Shown one piece after another: positions 19,042-31,109 of a stretch of 64,000 nt of DNA (within the stretch, counting starts at the first letter, position 1; the number at the start of each line of letters is the position of its first letter). The notes beneath the pieces were generated by a model that worked only from the letters and a program-made list of their open reading frames with translations, searched no databases and had not been told where the DNA came from. This DNA is from Thelonectria olida (Eukaryota; Ascomycota; Sordariomycetes; Hypocreales; Nectriaceae): NCBI GenBank assembly GCA_020736575.1, contig JAGPYM010000022.1, forward strand, positions 496,001-560,000, in the 5' to 3' direction. The position numbers and the translations under genes are program-made.

Positions 19042-21636
19042 TTACATGAGAATGATCGACGCCGGATAATGGTCTCCATGCCCGCGAGCTGCATGGTTGG
19101 CAAAGTGTTGGTCAGTTCCGAGAATTGCCCGACAATCGCCATAGGGGCAGTTAAACGGCATTTCGATCTTCCGAAGATGCTGAGAACGAATATGCCTTGC
19201 CAGACTATCGACGCGCCATTTCCTTTGCCGCTGCTCCTCACCGACTTCTAAATCTCTCCATCTGCAAAAGGGACATGTCCATGAAGCTCGTTGTGAGCCT
19301 GGGGTTTTTGGAACTGTCACACCTGTTGGGGTGTCGTGTTTCACGTCCAATTCCAGCTGAGAAGAGCTATGGGGCTGATCATTGATCGGTTGCGTTGAGG
19401 CCTGCGAATCGGCTTTCGCGGACTTGCGTGTGGCCTGAGGGCGACGTGGACTTTCCCGCCGCTTGCAGAGGCGTGTAAGTGCCGGGATGAGTTTCATCCG
19501 AAGTTTGAAAAGCTCCTCTCTGCTGCTCACATCAGCGGCTTGAGAGAACAAGCGCGCCACTTCAGCTCTTTCCTCAAGCTCATACTGGATTGTCGACGGT
19601 GCCAATAATTCGGACGGCTTGATGCCTTGTAACTGCTGGTCGATTTCCTTGGCGTATATTGTCTCGTGAAACTCCGAGATAGCGCGTTCAAGACGTTTCG
19701 CCGATAACGTCTTCCTCAAGCTCTCAACTCTCTTCCGATATTTCTCATAATGCTTAGCAACACCGGCCTTTTTTGCAGCTGTATAGGATGGATAACCCTG
19801 CTTCTTGAATCTTGCCATGGCTTGAGATCGTTTCCGCAGATACTTGACTAATTTGGGATCATTGGCAATTTCGTCTTTTTGCTCTTCAGTCAATTTTGTT
19901 GGAGCATTCCCATGGCGCACGAGCCGGCTCATCAAATTGACGAAATCAGTCTGCGGGTCGCTCCCGAATGCAATTGCTTGGGTGTCTGCACCAATGAAAT
20001 CGGTCATGTAATATCGCACATAAGTAGATGAGTCTCCTAGCCGGTGGCCCATGGCCTTGTTCCGTTCCTCGGGGGTGAGCGCCTCTGTAAACGGTTAGTA
20101 GAGTTCAGGTATTGGCAAAGTTCCGTCCTTACCATTGAGCTTTTTACCAGACCCACGGCGAATGTCATAGAACTCGAGCCTCTTAGCATAGCCCAAGGCT
20201 CGACCAAGGCGTATCAAATCCCCTCTTGTTTTACAATACTTCAGAGCCTTCTCAAGAGATACCTTCAAGCCATCGACATCGCGGAAAATCGGTCGTCCTC
20301 TCCATTCCTCTTTCCATGGTATTTTCAACCGATCCGTATGCGCCGGAACAACCATCTCATAAATTTGTTCAGGACTAGAAAACTCATTGAGAAATGCCCC
20401 ATCGGCAAACGCTAAAGACAGCATGTGGAGAACAGGATCATGCAGAAGGGTGTCTTCTTCGTGGAAGCCGAAAACCTTCTTTTCGGATACTCCCGCTGAC
20501 TTCTTGACGTGCACCAAATTCACCACCAAACCAAGACGACAGCGCTTTCCCCCACGTCCCGGAGGCAAAAGCTGAAACTCGATATCCTCATATAGGACTT
20601 TTCCGATGAGGGCATCAGGCCGGGTGGTGGTAGCGCCAGCAATAATTAGAATCAACGCGAGCTGCACACGGAGTCTTTCATGAGCATACACGTGATCATC
20701 GCGCACGTAATGATAGTGAAGAATCAAGTCCAAGTCCTCAACAAAAAGTCCAGACTTCTCTTTTTTGGATGTATCCAGATCGAATTGAGGCGTAAGTGTA
20801 GCATGAATCCACTAGCAATATCGATTAGTTCCTGAGAGGACTATAATAATAAATAGAAACTGACATTACCGATGTCATAAAGTACGCCGCCATCCATCCA
20901 TCGAGCTGTCTTCACAGCATATACCATACTGATGACATTCCAGTAGGTCATGATAGAGGATTCTTTCTTGATTCTGGAGTGTTTTACTCTCCAATGCAAA
21001 TAGGCTTTAAAAATAGACGCCTTGCATGATTTTAGCGACTCAATGGGGTCTCGTTTAGTCGCCTTGCAAAACCTATCTCACAGTTTAGAGTCAGTCCAGA
21101 TTCTCCTAGAGGTTAAGAGGAGTGCCATACTTGTTCCATCTTTCTTCTTCCGGGTAGGTCATTTTCTTCGTATTTTCGTCATGGTTCGCCATTGTCGGTC
21201 CCTCTGCTTCATAGTGATCAATCAAGCCGTTGTAGTATTCGGCTACTTCATTCGAATCTTCTTCGGCGCTGGCATATCCAGAGTCCATATCCGAGTCTGA
21301 ACTTGAACCGGAGTCGAAGTCGGAGTCTGAGGCCTCGTCGGATCCATCAACTGACATAAGTGAATTCCTCTGGTTCTTTTTAGAACCTGGACGAGCATTC
21401 CGTGAGGGATTCCGGAAGGAATCACCATGGTCACTCTCAGACTCAGGCTCACTGCCATCCGAGTACTCGAATACCAAGTCCTGGGCATCATGTGTTGCGT
21501 CTGTACGGTTCTGCCCAACTTGGGTTTGACTGCATGTTTTCTGGATGGATGTTGAATGATTTCCGGTCGAAGCTCTAATACGAGGTATGTTGCGTCGTTG
21601 CATTGCCCGTCTGGGGAGGTTGGAGGTTCGAGCCAT
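19042..21636 (-). CDS. DUF3435 tyrosine recombinase (Starship captain-like)
   Basis: Intact spliced gene for an 811-aa protein of the DUF3435 family, tyrosine recombinases that include the captains of Starship elements. Four exons: 21636-21131, 21072-20865, 20811-20133 and 20084-19042, all with canonical ends and preserved frame. An acidic, serine-rich N-terminus is followed by FKAYLHWRVKHSRIKKESSI and TYWNVISMVYAVKTARWMDG, then the catalytic core: HERLRVQLALILIIAG with TTTRPDALIG (Arg about 302), LEFYDIRRGSGKKLNEA (Arg about 456), MGHRLGDSSTYVRYY (His about 478, Tyr about 489). The Arg/His/Arg/Tyr set thus looks complete. The C-terminus has C2H2-like fingers (CPFCRW with RHIRSQH; CPYGDC). 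A captain would sit at the 5' end of its element and point inward, here leftwards toward the HET/NLR cluster. Solitary DUF3435 genes also exist. Confidence 0.92.
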
Positions 21637-22815
21637 GATGATAGCTCAGTATGCTCATCATCAAGCATCGCAGGTCATGGATACAGTAGATGGATGTGAG
21701 AGAGAATATGAGAGAGAGAAGAGCAGGACAAATGGGAGTAAAACAATAAGAGATAAAGTTCAGGCGGGGGGGAGAAGGGTTCAGGATTATGGCGCAGGGG
21801 TCGGCTGAGGGAATGAAGGTTCATGGGATGGCTTGCCTTACCCACAAGGATGAACCAGGCCCTGGCGCCCCTCGCAGAGCAGAGCACGGCTGGTATCACA
21901 CGTTTAACACTTGCTGATATGTGCTGTGGCAATAGAGGACAGGTTGATATTACTAAAGCTGAGCTACACAATACTCTGCGTAATAGGATTTGATAGGACA
22001 AACAGAACCAACCATAGCTCTATAACTCTGCCCATAAGCAATTCAATGCGTCGTCTGGATTGGACTGTTGTCTGACATGAATGGGGATAACAATTGGGAC
22101 AAGAATCGGGACGAGTAGTGAGGGAGACATGATATGGGACCTTTACTAAAGAGGTAGGCGGTCAGGATGGGGACAAGTTCTGGGACAGCCCAATTGCGTA
22201 ATTCTACAAATCGAGTAGGCGGTCAGAGCTGGGACAAGTTTTGGGGTCCTATTAATTGGGTAGGCGGTGAGAGAGAGAACCATCTAATTAGGTAGGCGGT
22301 GAACGAGGGTTACTTTTAATTGGGAAGGCGGTGAGCGTTGAATCTGCTTTAGGAAATCGGTAAGCTTGGCTTATGGCAGGGATGCCTTACAGCGTGGGCT
22401 AGAGAACGTGGAGAAGCCGCCGAATCTGGCAGCAATGACCTGCCGAAATGGGCGGCATTTTCGCATGGAATCACTTACTAGTAGGAATTAAGGGCTAGAT
22501 AGTTAAGTGTGGGAATGGTTGCATTAAAGTCTTAAAGTAGGATAGATTTAGAAAAGCTATATGGTTGGAAGGAGAGAGAAGTGTAGGATGCTAGAGGAGC
22601 GGGGTAAGGAACGTAGCTGCCAGGTGAGATACTATAAATTTAAGGAAAGGAGAGGGAAAAGTTATCAAGGAGGCTTTAGCATTAAGTGGGTTGGTATTAA
22701 GTAGACTATTATAAAAGTAAAGAGGGCCAGATCTAAGGTTATATATAGTACGGGAAGCATCTCTACTCTACCAAACAGAGGTTCAATAGATAGCAATAGC
22801 AAGGAAAACCAGGCC
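21637..22815. other. Region upstream of the recombinase and the Helitron ORF
   Basis: No supported gene. Just upstream of the recombinase start lies a GA-rich stretch. From about 22085 to 22345 there is a series of related short repeats (separate entry). The remainder to 22815 is AT-rich and could be the 5' non-coding part of the Helitron. A 5' end of a Starship, if present, should fall here. Confidence 0.4.
22085..22345. repeat. Comb of short repeats, core GGTAGGCGGTSAG
   Basis: Five copies of a core close to GGTAGGCGGTCAG or GGTAGGCGGTGAG at about 22153, 22214, 22257, 22291 and 22320, spaced about 62, 43, 33 and 30 bp. The first two continue with a shared GGGACAAGTT, and a related GGGACAAGAATCGGGAC lies at about 22097. 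Several are preceded by an AATT-like flank. They lie 0.5-0.7 kb upstream of the recombinase start and could be recombinase-binding or subterminal repeats; this is inference. Confidence 0.7.
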
Positions 22816-25800
22816 GTGCCTGAGCAGCTCCATTACTCGGACGTGCGCAGTCAGCAGGACGCGGTGGTTGCGGGTTCGGGTGTCCACGCCTCAGCTGATA
22901 GAATCAAGGCATTACAGAATAAAGTCATCCAGGGCAGGACAAGGAGGACTTCAAATCCTACGGATGGCATAGGGAGTTGCGAAAGCAGAGCTCTAGCTGG
23001 GTTAGGAATTCACACTTTTAAGGACGTCTTTAACATGGCACAAAAGGAATATAAAGTGGCCAGTGCAAATAGGAGCTCTAGGAGGCGGCGAGTTCGGAAG
23101 TCAAGGGATACGCCGCGATCTTAGGGTGCAGCCAAGTTGCAATCCTTATTCCGGCCCATTATGCCCAGGGAGATGCGCGGTGAAGAGGTTCATGCAGGAG
23201 ATATTATAGGGTCGAGGGATAAGCACAATCGGCCAAATATGAGAATAAATCCAGAGTATGAAGTGAGCTGGGCGAAGAGTGAATTGGCTGGCAGAGAGGG
23301 TCATGGGAATCTTCCTCAGTTTTTCAATCGCCTCGACGCTTGCAACCGTACTAATATAGCGCGCGCGGGGTTGGAAATTCGCATATTAGAAGACATTTTC
23401 ACGGCTTATCAGAAGGAGTATAAAGAGGCGAATGCAGATGGCAAGACCCGCTCAGGGGATCGTGCTCGGAGGCAACAAGCCAAGTCATTAAAGGAGTGTT
23501 TGGTCGGTATGGGGAGTCATAAGGCGGAAGGGCTTATTGTGGATCCGAAGCTATTCGTGAAGCAGAGGAAGAGATCTTTCAATATAGGCACCAATCAGCT
23601 AAAGTCAAAACGCGCCAGAACCGTAGAGCGTCGGAGCCGGAGCGAAGACAAACAGAGGAATAACATTACAAGCATCTTGCACTTCTTAAATAACAAATTT
23701 GCAGAGAAAGAGCAATTATCCTACACGCAGACTTAGTGTACGCAAATACCTCTCAGCAGAAAGGTATCCACAGTGCAAGAGTTCTACAGAGTGTTTCACA
23801 ATTTGAACACTTTGCCAATACGAACCTGCATAATCTGCTATTGCAAGTACAGACGAGCTAACTTAAAGGAAGTAAGTTGGGATAAGTGGATGGCAAGCAC
23901 TATCGACAAGCGCGAAAGCTCCGCCTTTACCTATTGCAGTTGCTTCCCTACAGGAGAAAAGATCGCGGGCTGTGCAGACTGTATGAGTTACTTGCGAAAT
24001 GGGGTATTGTCGCGTTCAGCCCAACTATACAGTCGCCTGGAATGCGAGTACATATTTCCGGATGAGCTTAAAGGTTTAACACCGGTCGAGGAGAAGCTCA
24101 TCGCATTGAATTCCTACTACAGCTTCATTATAAAATATAGCATTCCGGATAGCTAAAGGCAGGGAGTTAACTACCCAAAATATATCAAAGGTCATATCAC
24201 CGTGTTTCCCAATAGCATATAGGAGCTAGCGACAAAAGTGCTGCCTCATCCGCTCTGAAAGATTATAAACGACATTTATATATTGTGGCAAGGGGTAAAG
24301 AAACCGACACCAGCTGACCTATCGGCACTCTTATCAGTTCAGCGCCAAGTTGTCGAGAGAGCGTTAGTTTGGTTGCGGAAGCATAACCCTCATTATACCA
24401 ATATCAACATAAACGTGGGGGAGATAGAGAGCTGGGGCTCACCCCCTCATGGGGTGCCCGTCCAAGTCTATGAGCGCTTGGAGAGAAATGAGCCGTCAGC
24501 ATGGAAAAAGGCGCAAACTGGGCAGCTTATGCCGGCAACTAACCGGGGTTTGGAAGAGGAGAATTCGGTTAATATCGCCAAAGTGCTAGCAACGCTCGGC
24601 GGGGGGCAAGACAGAGCGGCTAGAAGAGGCGAGGCGCGAGAGCATGGTAGCGCAGACCGTAATGATGGAGGCGGCGAGGTGGAGCCGGAGGCTACCGATG
24701 CCCGGATCCACGAGATCAGCGCATCTGCAATATTCGCACTCGATGCCCCGCCGGAAATTAAGGATTCGGAGAAGCTGCGATATGTCTGTGAGGCCGTAGG
24801 TCAGCATCTCGGGGGCGAAAAAGGGGGAGTACGGGGGCAGGGCCAACCGTGGTGTGGAGAGGACATGCGCGGGAACCATATATCCTTATGTCTCGGGGCG
24901 ATAAGTTCGCGGATTCTTTTAACACATGGTTCTTCGCCAAGGCATTCCCCACGTTATTACCCTTTGGTTATAGTGGCCCGCGCCTGGCCGAAGAGAACAT
25001 CCCGGGTGTCGTAGGTGAGGTGGACTTGGGAGTAGGGGCGGAGGCTACGGCGAGGAATCTCTTGTTATCCCGGAACATAAGTCTTCGAGCGTGGGCCGAG
25101 GTAGTGCTGCAGCATCACGGAGGTCGGTTCGCGACTCACCACGTGTTCGCGTTTCTTGTCTTCAATATGGGAGTCAGGTCGAGGAATCGTCAAGTCAGTA
25201 TGCTAAGTGTGACGAAGCAGAATTTTCTAGAAGTGGAACGCACCGTGCAGTCGCTGAGCGTTAAGAGATTGGACAATGCAAAAGTCGAGCTTGAACAGAG
25301 CGGCAAAACTTCTAACGAGGGAGTCTAGGAATTGCTAAGGAGCCTCTCGCTGTATGGATTTCGGTAGCCGATGTCCCGAGAAGCTCGATTAAGCTTACGG
25401 CGGAAGATCAAATCTCTCATCATCTGGCACGGCATACCAGCCATCTGGTTCACGGTCAACCCGAACGATATTACTAACCCGGTAAAGCTGAGGCTGGCGG
25501 CATACTGAAGTCGTAGCCCGGAAGAAGCCGAGGCTTTCCTCACAAGCCTCGACGTGGCATACAAGCGCACGCGGCTGGCCATGTCGGATCCTTTAAGTTC
25601 AGCCATCTTCTTCCATAGGGAAATCTCCATATTCTTCAAATATTATATAAAAGTGGGAGAGGAGTCGGTATTCGGGCGTATCAGTCAGTATTTTAGCGCT
25701 ATAGAGACGAACGAGCGCGGGGCACTCCACGTCCACGGGCTCCTCTAGCTACACGGGAACATGCATTTGAGTACGATCCTTACGGATGTCCAACGCGAAG

Positions 25801-28800
25801 ATCAGGTGGCATATCGGGAACGGGTGATCCAGTATATGGATAGTGTTTTCACCAAGGTTAGTCCGGCCGTCGCAAGGTCATAGTTGATTTAGACAGCGCT
25901 AACAGATATTTGATAGAATAGCAGGATTTAGACCAGGAGGCTTTCTGTGCTATCCAAGCAGAGAGGTGTGTAACGTCGGAAATATCGTCGCTGCTGCGGA
26001 ACAGCCAGGAGTTTTCTACATGCTTTGACGAGAAAGCCAACTACTGCACAGGTGCCACACAGATCCACACCCACAGCCCTACCTGCGTGAAGTACTCCAT
26101 TAGGGGAGGAAGCAGGAAGCGGGATCTGTATCGGTTCAAAGCGCCATGGAGATTGGTGGAGAAAACCTCATTTACGGCAGAAGGACTACTGTAGATTTAT
26201 CGGACATACAGTATGGTAAATCGATAGAACAAGGCCATGGCCGTAGGACTGCGTCACAACCACGACATTTCGTTCATTGCCACGCAGTGTAAGACTATAG
26301 CCATCGTCTTCTACATGACCAATTATACAACAAAGACTAAGGATCCGGTGTGGAAGCAAGTGGCCGCCGCAGCGGATCTACTGCACATCCTGGACGGCAG
26401 CACAGTAGGGGAGCAGGTAGGTGCCAGGGAGAGAGTCGGTAGGGATAATGGTATCCGGAACAGGACACGCCAGTTTTTAATGAGGGTCGCAAATCGTATC
26501 TTCACGGAGCGACCTTTATCGCAGGTGGAAGTTATCGCCCATTTGCTGGGATACCCAACAGAATATACCAATAATAGCAACTAGACATTCTTAAACGTGT
26601 CTATGCTCTACTGGCACATCTTTCGACGTTGGCGCCACCTCCGACAAGCAAGCGGAGTAGAGAATGCAGATGATTCGGTGGACGAGACGGTCCTTTTAGA
26701 AGAAGCGGGACAGAGAATATCATTTATCGAGGCATATCTGCACCGGGGCAGAGTCTTGCAAAGCCTATCGTTATATGAATACATGTCTATAGTCAAACTC
26801 AAGCGCAAGGGCAAAGCTGCAGGCGCTTGGGGCGAGGTGCCGTTTGAGAGTGGTTGGCCATTCTCAGAGACATGGGTGTAGACGCTGCGACGGCCAGGGA
26901 AGCACGCTGTCGTTTGCCTGGACGGATATCTGAGTATGGACTTCGCTAAAGACGATGACGGGCCATATTACCAAAGGTACGTGGGGCGGACACCCAAGCA
27001 GGGCCCACAGGCTGACTTTACCCATAAAGGGCCGCCGTACAGCATCTTGCTATCTTTGTGCCTTGGGAGTCCTTCTTGACCGAGTCATCGGGTGATATTA
27101 ATAGCATTTGGAAGAAGTACAAACTGGCCCTTCCTTGGCGGGTGTCATTTCTCGCAGAAAACGTCCAGCTGCTCCGGCGGTCGGCAGAAGACGCGAAGCT
27201 CGATGCAAGACAGTGGGCTGCCCTGTCGGGGGAGGCCGATCCAACGGCCGAAACAGCTGAGTCGGGCACAGTCGAAGATCACTATGGACCGACGGGATCG
27301 TATCGGTCTGACAGTATCGGAGATGCAACCCGTCTTATTGACGTTGTAAGGAGCACCATCGGGGCTACCCAGATCACTACCGGCTCGAAGGAGCTGACGG
27401 CAATGGTGCAGCAGCTCTGCCGATTCTAGCAAGCAGCCTTGGCTTCGGCAGACGAACTCCAAGCGAGGATAGTCCAGGAGCGAGGGCCAAGGATGTTAAA
27501 CTTCCCGGGGCAGCCGTTTTCTGGCGCCGAGATGCCGGCGCAGGAGCAGGTCAGATCCATCAAGTCGCAGCAGATTAGTGCATCTAGAGAGCTCGAAAGA
27601 ATGATCCAGGGGATACAGGGTCGGACCGACATCAACATAGCTCGCAATGGCGCAGCCGTGCAGAGCGTATTGAACAGATTCGGCGAGCAAGATGTCCATC
27701 TTACGGCCGCAGACTTAGAGATGGCAACGCAGGATGAAGGGCCGAGAGCATCTGTCCGGTTCGGACCTTTAATAACCTTCTTAGAGGCAGGGCGGCGGCT
27801 TGGAGAGCGGTTCACGCTCAACAGAAGGCAATCTATTGCCTTCTTAGTAATATGCCGCCATCTCGATTTGATACAACGGGGCGATTGCAGCGTCGCTCAG
27901 CTCTGCGAGTTCATCGGCGGGGAAGGCGGCACTAGAAAGTCGCGGGTTATCGCAGTACTAGTCGAGCTTTTTGCCAGCAAGGGAATATCGAACCGATTGC
28001 TGGTAACGGCAACGTTAGGGACTGCAGCTGCATGGATTAATGGCATTACCATCCACTCAGCGTGCAACGTCTCGAAGAACACATCGCGCTTGAGCTCCTA
28101 TAAGGACGTCAACGGGACTAGGCCTTCCGACGCGGCGGGGCACTTCATTAACGGCCAGTCGCGGATGGAGTAGCAGGAGAAGTACCTGCTGATTATCGAC
28201 GAGGTCAGCATGCTCGGGGCGCGGATACTACATGCAGTCAACGAGCAACTTTGCAGGCTTCGGGGTTCCGCGCGAGACTTTGGAGGAATTCCCATCGTCC
28301 TCTTCTGCGGCGATTTCCATCAGTTCCGACCCGTACAAGAGAGATCCATCGTCCTTCCTAGCACAGCTATTTCGTGGGACCAAGAACATTCGTTCGGAGC
28401 AGAACAGAGGCATCAGCATGACAAGGCGCACGCCCTGTGGAAGAAGTTCATTACAGTTGTTATGTTGAATGAACAAGTCCGTGCCGCAGGAGACCCGCAG
28501 TTGCAGAGGTTGCTGAAGCGAATCCGACTGGGTATACAAGACCAGTCGGATGTAGAGCTCCTCAATACCTTGTGCTACCAGGAGGGCAGGCGGATCCCGT
28601 GGGAGTCGGGCATCATAGTGGTAACACCCTTGAATAGGAACCATTGGAACCTGAATATGGAGGCCACGCTGTCTTTCCAGAAGCAGCAGACGGCGCCGCT
28701 GCGCATCTTCATATCTGAACATAAGTGGAAAAACGGCCAGCCGACAGAAGAGGAGGCCATTATAATCTTCAACCATGGGGATGACAGCACTATACCGGTG

Positions 28801-29439
28801 CCGGCTATTTTTATGTTCGTCCCCGGGATGGCCATCGTTATAAACCATAACACCCACTAAGGGCTGAAGCTGGTCAATGGTGCCAGCTACACAGCATTAG
28901 ATGTCATTATCAACGAGGCGCACCCGGGTTATCGCATTAACAGCGACACTATACTGCACTTCGGTCCGCCAGCTGCAATCTTGCTGGCGGCGGAGACGAC
29001 GAGTGGTTTCCATTTTGTCAGCATGCCGCCCGGCACTGTGCTCTTAACGCCTATGAGCATCAAAATAGAGTGTTAAAGGAAGCGTCCATAGCAACAGAGC
29101 GACGTTACTCAAAGAGGGCTGCCTTACGCACCCGCGTTCGCATGCACGGATTATAAAGTGCAAAGCAGGACGTTGGATCGTGTAGGCTTAGAGTTGCGTG
29201 GGACAAGGACCATAAAGATTAACAGCGGTGAGTCTGTTCCTTCCCAGTGTGATCCGTACAGCTTGTATGTGCAATTATCCCATTGCCCATCACTACATGG
29301 CATCGTTCTCCTATCGAAGGCACAAGAAAGGGACTTCATCGGAAATAAGGTGCCTAACGATATGACCGCAGCGGAGGCGAGGTTGGAATTGCTAAGCGAT
29401 GCGACTATTAGAGAAGCTCTGAGCTGGCTGAATAGATGA
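22816..29439 (+). mobile_element. Decayed Helitron (RepHel) relic
   Basis: One long Rep/helicase gene can be followed through the whole interval. Visible in order: leader ORFs; a DUF6570-type domain (about 23770-24150; LPIRTCIICYC and FPDELKGLTPVEEKLIALNS); the Helitron-like N-terminal region (SRGDKFADSFNTWFFAKAFP); the Rep domain with the HUH motif in GALHVHGLL (about 25725-25747); and a PIF1-type helicase (about 27800-29440). Two introns keep the frame: about 25857-25921 (donor GTTAGT, branch GCTAAC) and about 26977-27028. It is interrupted by some 17 in-frame stops, mostly TAG, plus a frameshift near 24800-24845, and cannot be active. Element ends are not established: the 5' TC and 3' CTRR ends could not be placed. 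Confidence 0.85.
27439..29439 (+). pseudogene. PIF1-like helicase domain of the Helitron
   Basis: C-terminal helicase part of the RepHel gene, in one frame apart from stops. The Walker A site reads GEGGTRKSRV, where the family has GTGKS: the second glycine of the loop is now arginine, as expected from a G-to-A change. Walker B is intact (YLLIIDEVSMLG), followed by IVLFCGDFHQFRPV and VVMLNEQVRAAGDPQLQRLL, then HWNLNMEATLSF. Stops lie at about 28171 (TAG), 28858 (TAA), and 29074 onward. The first two stand where relatives have Trp and Gln (SRME-x-QEKYL and NTH-x-GLKLVNGA), each explained by one CpA-to-TpA transition on one strand or the other. The last ORF (29158-29439, LDRVGLELRG) is the normal C-terminal helicase end. 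Confidence 0.85.
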
Positions 29440-30112
29440 AAAAAGGAGGGCATGGAGAATATATATGGTCGGGAACGGGCTAATAAACCAACTAGACTAA
29501 CACAATAGGGACTCCCGAGGCGCCAATAAAATGGACAATAATATAAAAAAAAGGCAAATGGAACGAAACCTGGTATAGGGGCAAGCTTGGAAAGACAGGA
29601 CGTGAAGAGACGACGTGAAGACATCACGAGGAAAATCACGTGAAAACACGAAAGGAACACGACGGCACGTGATTTAGAGTGGCAGGGAAATTCGGGTGGG
29701 GCATAAGACCTTTCGTCACTTCGTTCCTCAAGGCATCATCGCGCAGACCAAGTCTGGTGGTGGGTCGATTGCTACCTAGGCGGCACGAATCAAAAACTGG
29801 GTGGACGAAACCCTTAAAACCAACTCTTCTCTCAATTGTTGCCTTCGCTAAGAATATAAAACTAAAGGAGGTCTAACTTTATATAAGATTGTTGAACCAT
29901 CTTGACGTAACTAAAATAGTAATTTAAATGTAAACTGACACCTACCGTACAACCCTCTAAAAGGACGAGATTAGACAAAAATATATAGAACAGACGACTA
30001 ACGTATATGTAATTGATTTTATGTGTTGTTGTTGTTTTATCTTAATATTGGGGGAGGGAGGTGTGGTTAGGTGTTTCACTCGCTTATGAACTACGTTACT
30101 GTATCTGCCCGA
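29440..30112. other. Non-coding, AT-rich, Helitron 3' flank
   Basis: No supported gene. Contains the CACGTGA-rich stretch at 29600-29675 and the 31-bp hairpin-related block at 29705-29735. A short plus ORF at 29679-29876 has no recognised motif. Confidence 0.4.
29705..29735. repeat. 31-bp block shared with 11.6 kb
   Basis: Matches 11612-11642 at about 28 of 31 positions. The outer CCTT/AAGG pairing and the GTTCC arm are kept, but the opposing arm reads GTCAC instead of GGAAC, so the hairpin is weaker here. It lies 265 bp after the last Helitron codon, where a 3'-terminal hairpin could be expected. Confidence 0.5.
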
Positions 30113-30360
30113 TCATGGACATTTTGAATCATGGATAGTTTTGGATCATGGCGTGGCATTACCAGCTGATGCAAAATGAATGCGCACTCTACCAATGCGT
30201 TTGCTAATAATGGCTTATAGCCTGAATGTGACGCATGGATAGTTTTGGATATGGACAGTTTTGGATCATGGACAGTTTGGATCATGAACACTTTTGGATC
30301 ATGGACAGTTTTGGATCATGGACAGTTTGGATCATGGACGCTTTTGGATCACGGATTCAG
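30113..30360 (+). repeat. Minisatellite of GGATCATGGACAGTTTT units
   Basis: A 16-17-bp unit, consensus close to GGATCATGGACAGTTTT, is repeated about seven times at 30235-30352 with small variants (GAACAC, GACGCT for GACAGT). Two more copies lie at 30113-30148, separated by about 90 bp of unrelated sequence. Unit length varies between 16 and 17 because of a T3/T4 difference. Function unknown; such arrays are often subterminal parts of transposons. Confidence 0.85.
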
Positions 30361-30842
30361 TATACAGCATGTCTATTTTCCACTTTTGGTCAAGGGATGA
30401 CTTTTGTTGTATCTGGCGCGTGTTGCCAATTGTGGATTCGATGGGGCTCCTCCTTGTTTTCATTAGTAATAGAGTGTCAATCGATCATGTCTCTCAAGCA
30501 CTTACACTATTGGTTTGTATCATTAAATGCCATTCCTTCTGGTCGTTACGTATGCGCCTCCCCTGCTGAGGATTTCGTGAAGCTGTTCTGTTTTTGGTGC
30601 TCGACCCTTTTGTACCCTACTTGGCAGTGCGAAAATGCTACCTGGGTAGGCTAGCGAGCAGGTTCCCCGGCAGTGTTTTAGTATTCCAACTTTTGTGACT
30701 AATCTAACGCTTTGATTGGCTATTTTTTTATGTATTTATTTCCCTTAGTCTTTGATTTACTAGAAAGTCGTTTAAATGGACCAATTAGGTGCTTTGGCTG
30801 TTGTTTTATGTTGAAAGATAATAAGTTACGTTAGTTTAACTA
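30361..30842. other. Non-coding flank left of the pogo/Fot-like element
   Basis: An open frame covers part of this stretch but has no recognised motif. The last bases, TTAGTTTAAC, lead into the TA target duplication at 30841-30842. Confidence 0.35.
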
Positions 30843-31109
30843 ACGTGCGTCATCAGTGAGCGGATCAAATCAGTGAGCGGATCAAAAATCCCTCAATCTC
30901 TCTTCTTTTTATTCAATTACACATTTCTCAACCACCAAATATGCTACAATCAAATAAAGAGGCAAATATCCTTCTTGCTCCTCAGGCACTTCAAAATGAC
31001 CCAAACTTAGCTCTCCGTCGCGCTGCAAAGATCCAACCATTATTCGCAATTGGTTCAGGCTCGTAGAGATCACAATCACCAAGTATGGTATCACCCTCGC
31101 TGATATCTA

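Noticed and set aside
28228..28857. 209-codon minus-strand ORF inside the Helitron helicase
   Set aside because: Antisense to the helicase frame with its Walker B motif; no motif of its own.
22816..29439. TAG codons as reassigned sense codons in the Helitron gene
   Set aside because: Neighbouring host genes use TAG as a normal stop (for example the bZIP gene), and TAA and TGA also occur in the relic; RIP explains the bias.
30113..30360. CRISPR-like array of the 17-bp repeat
   Set aside because: The units are directly tandem without unique spacers, and this is a eukaryotic genome.
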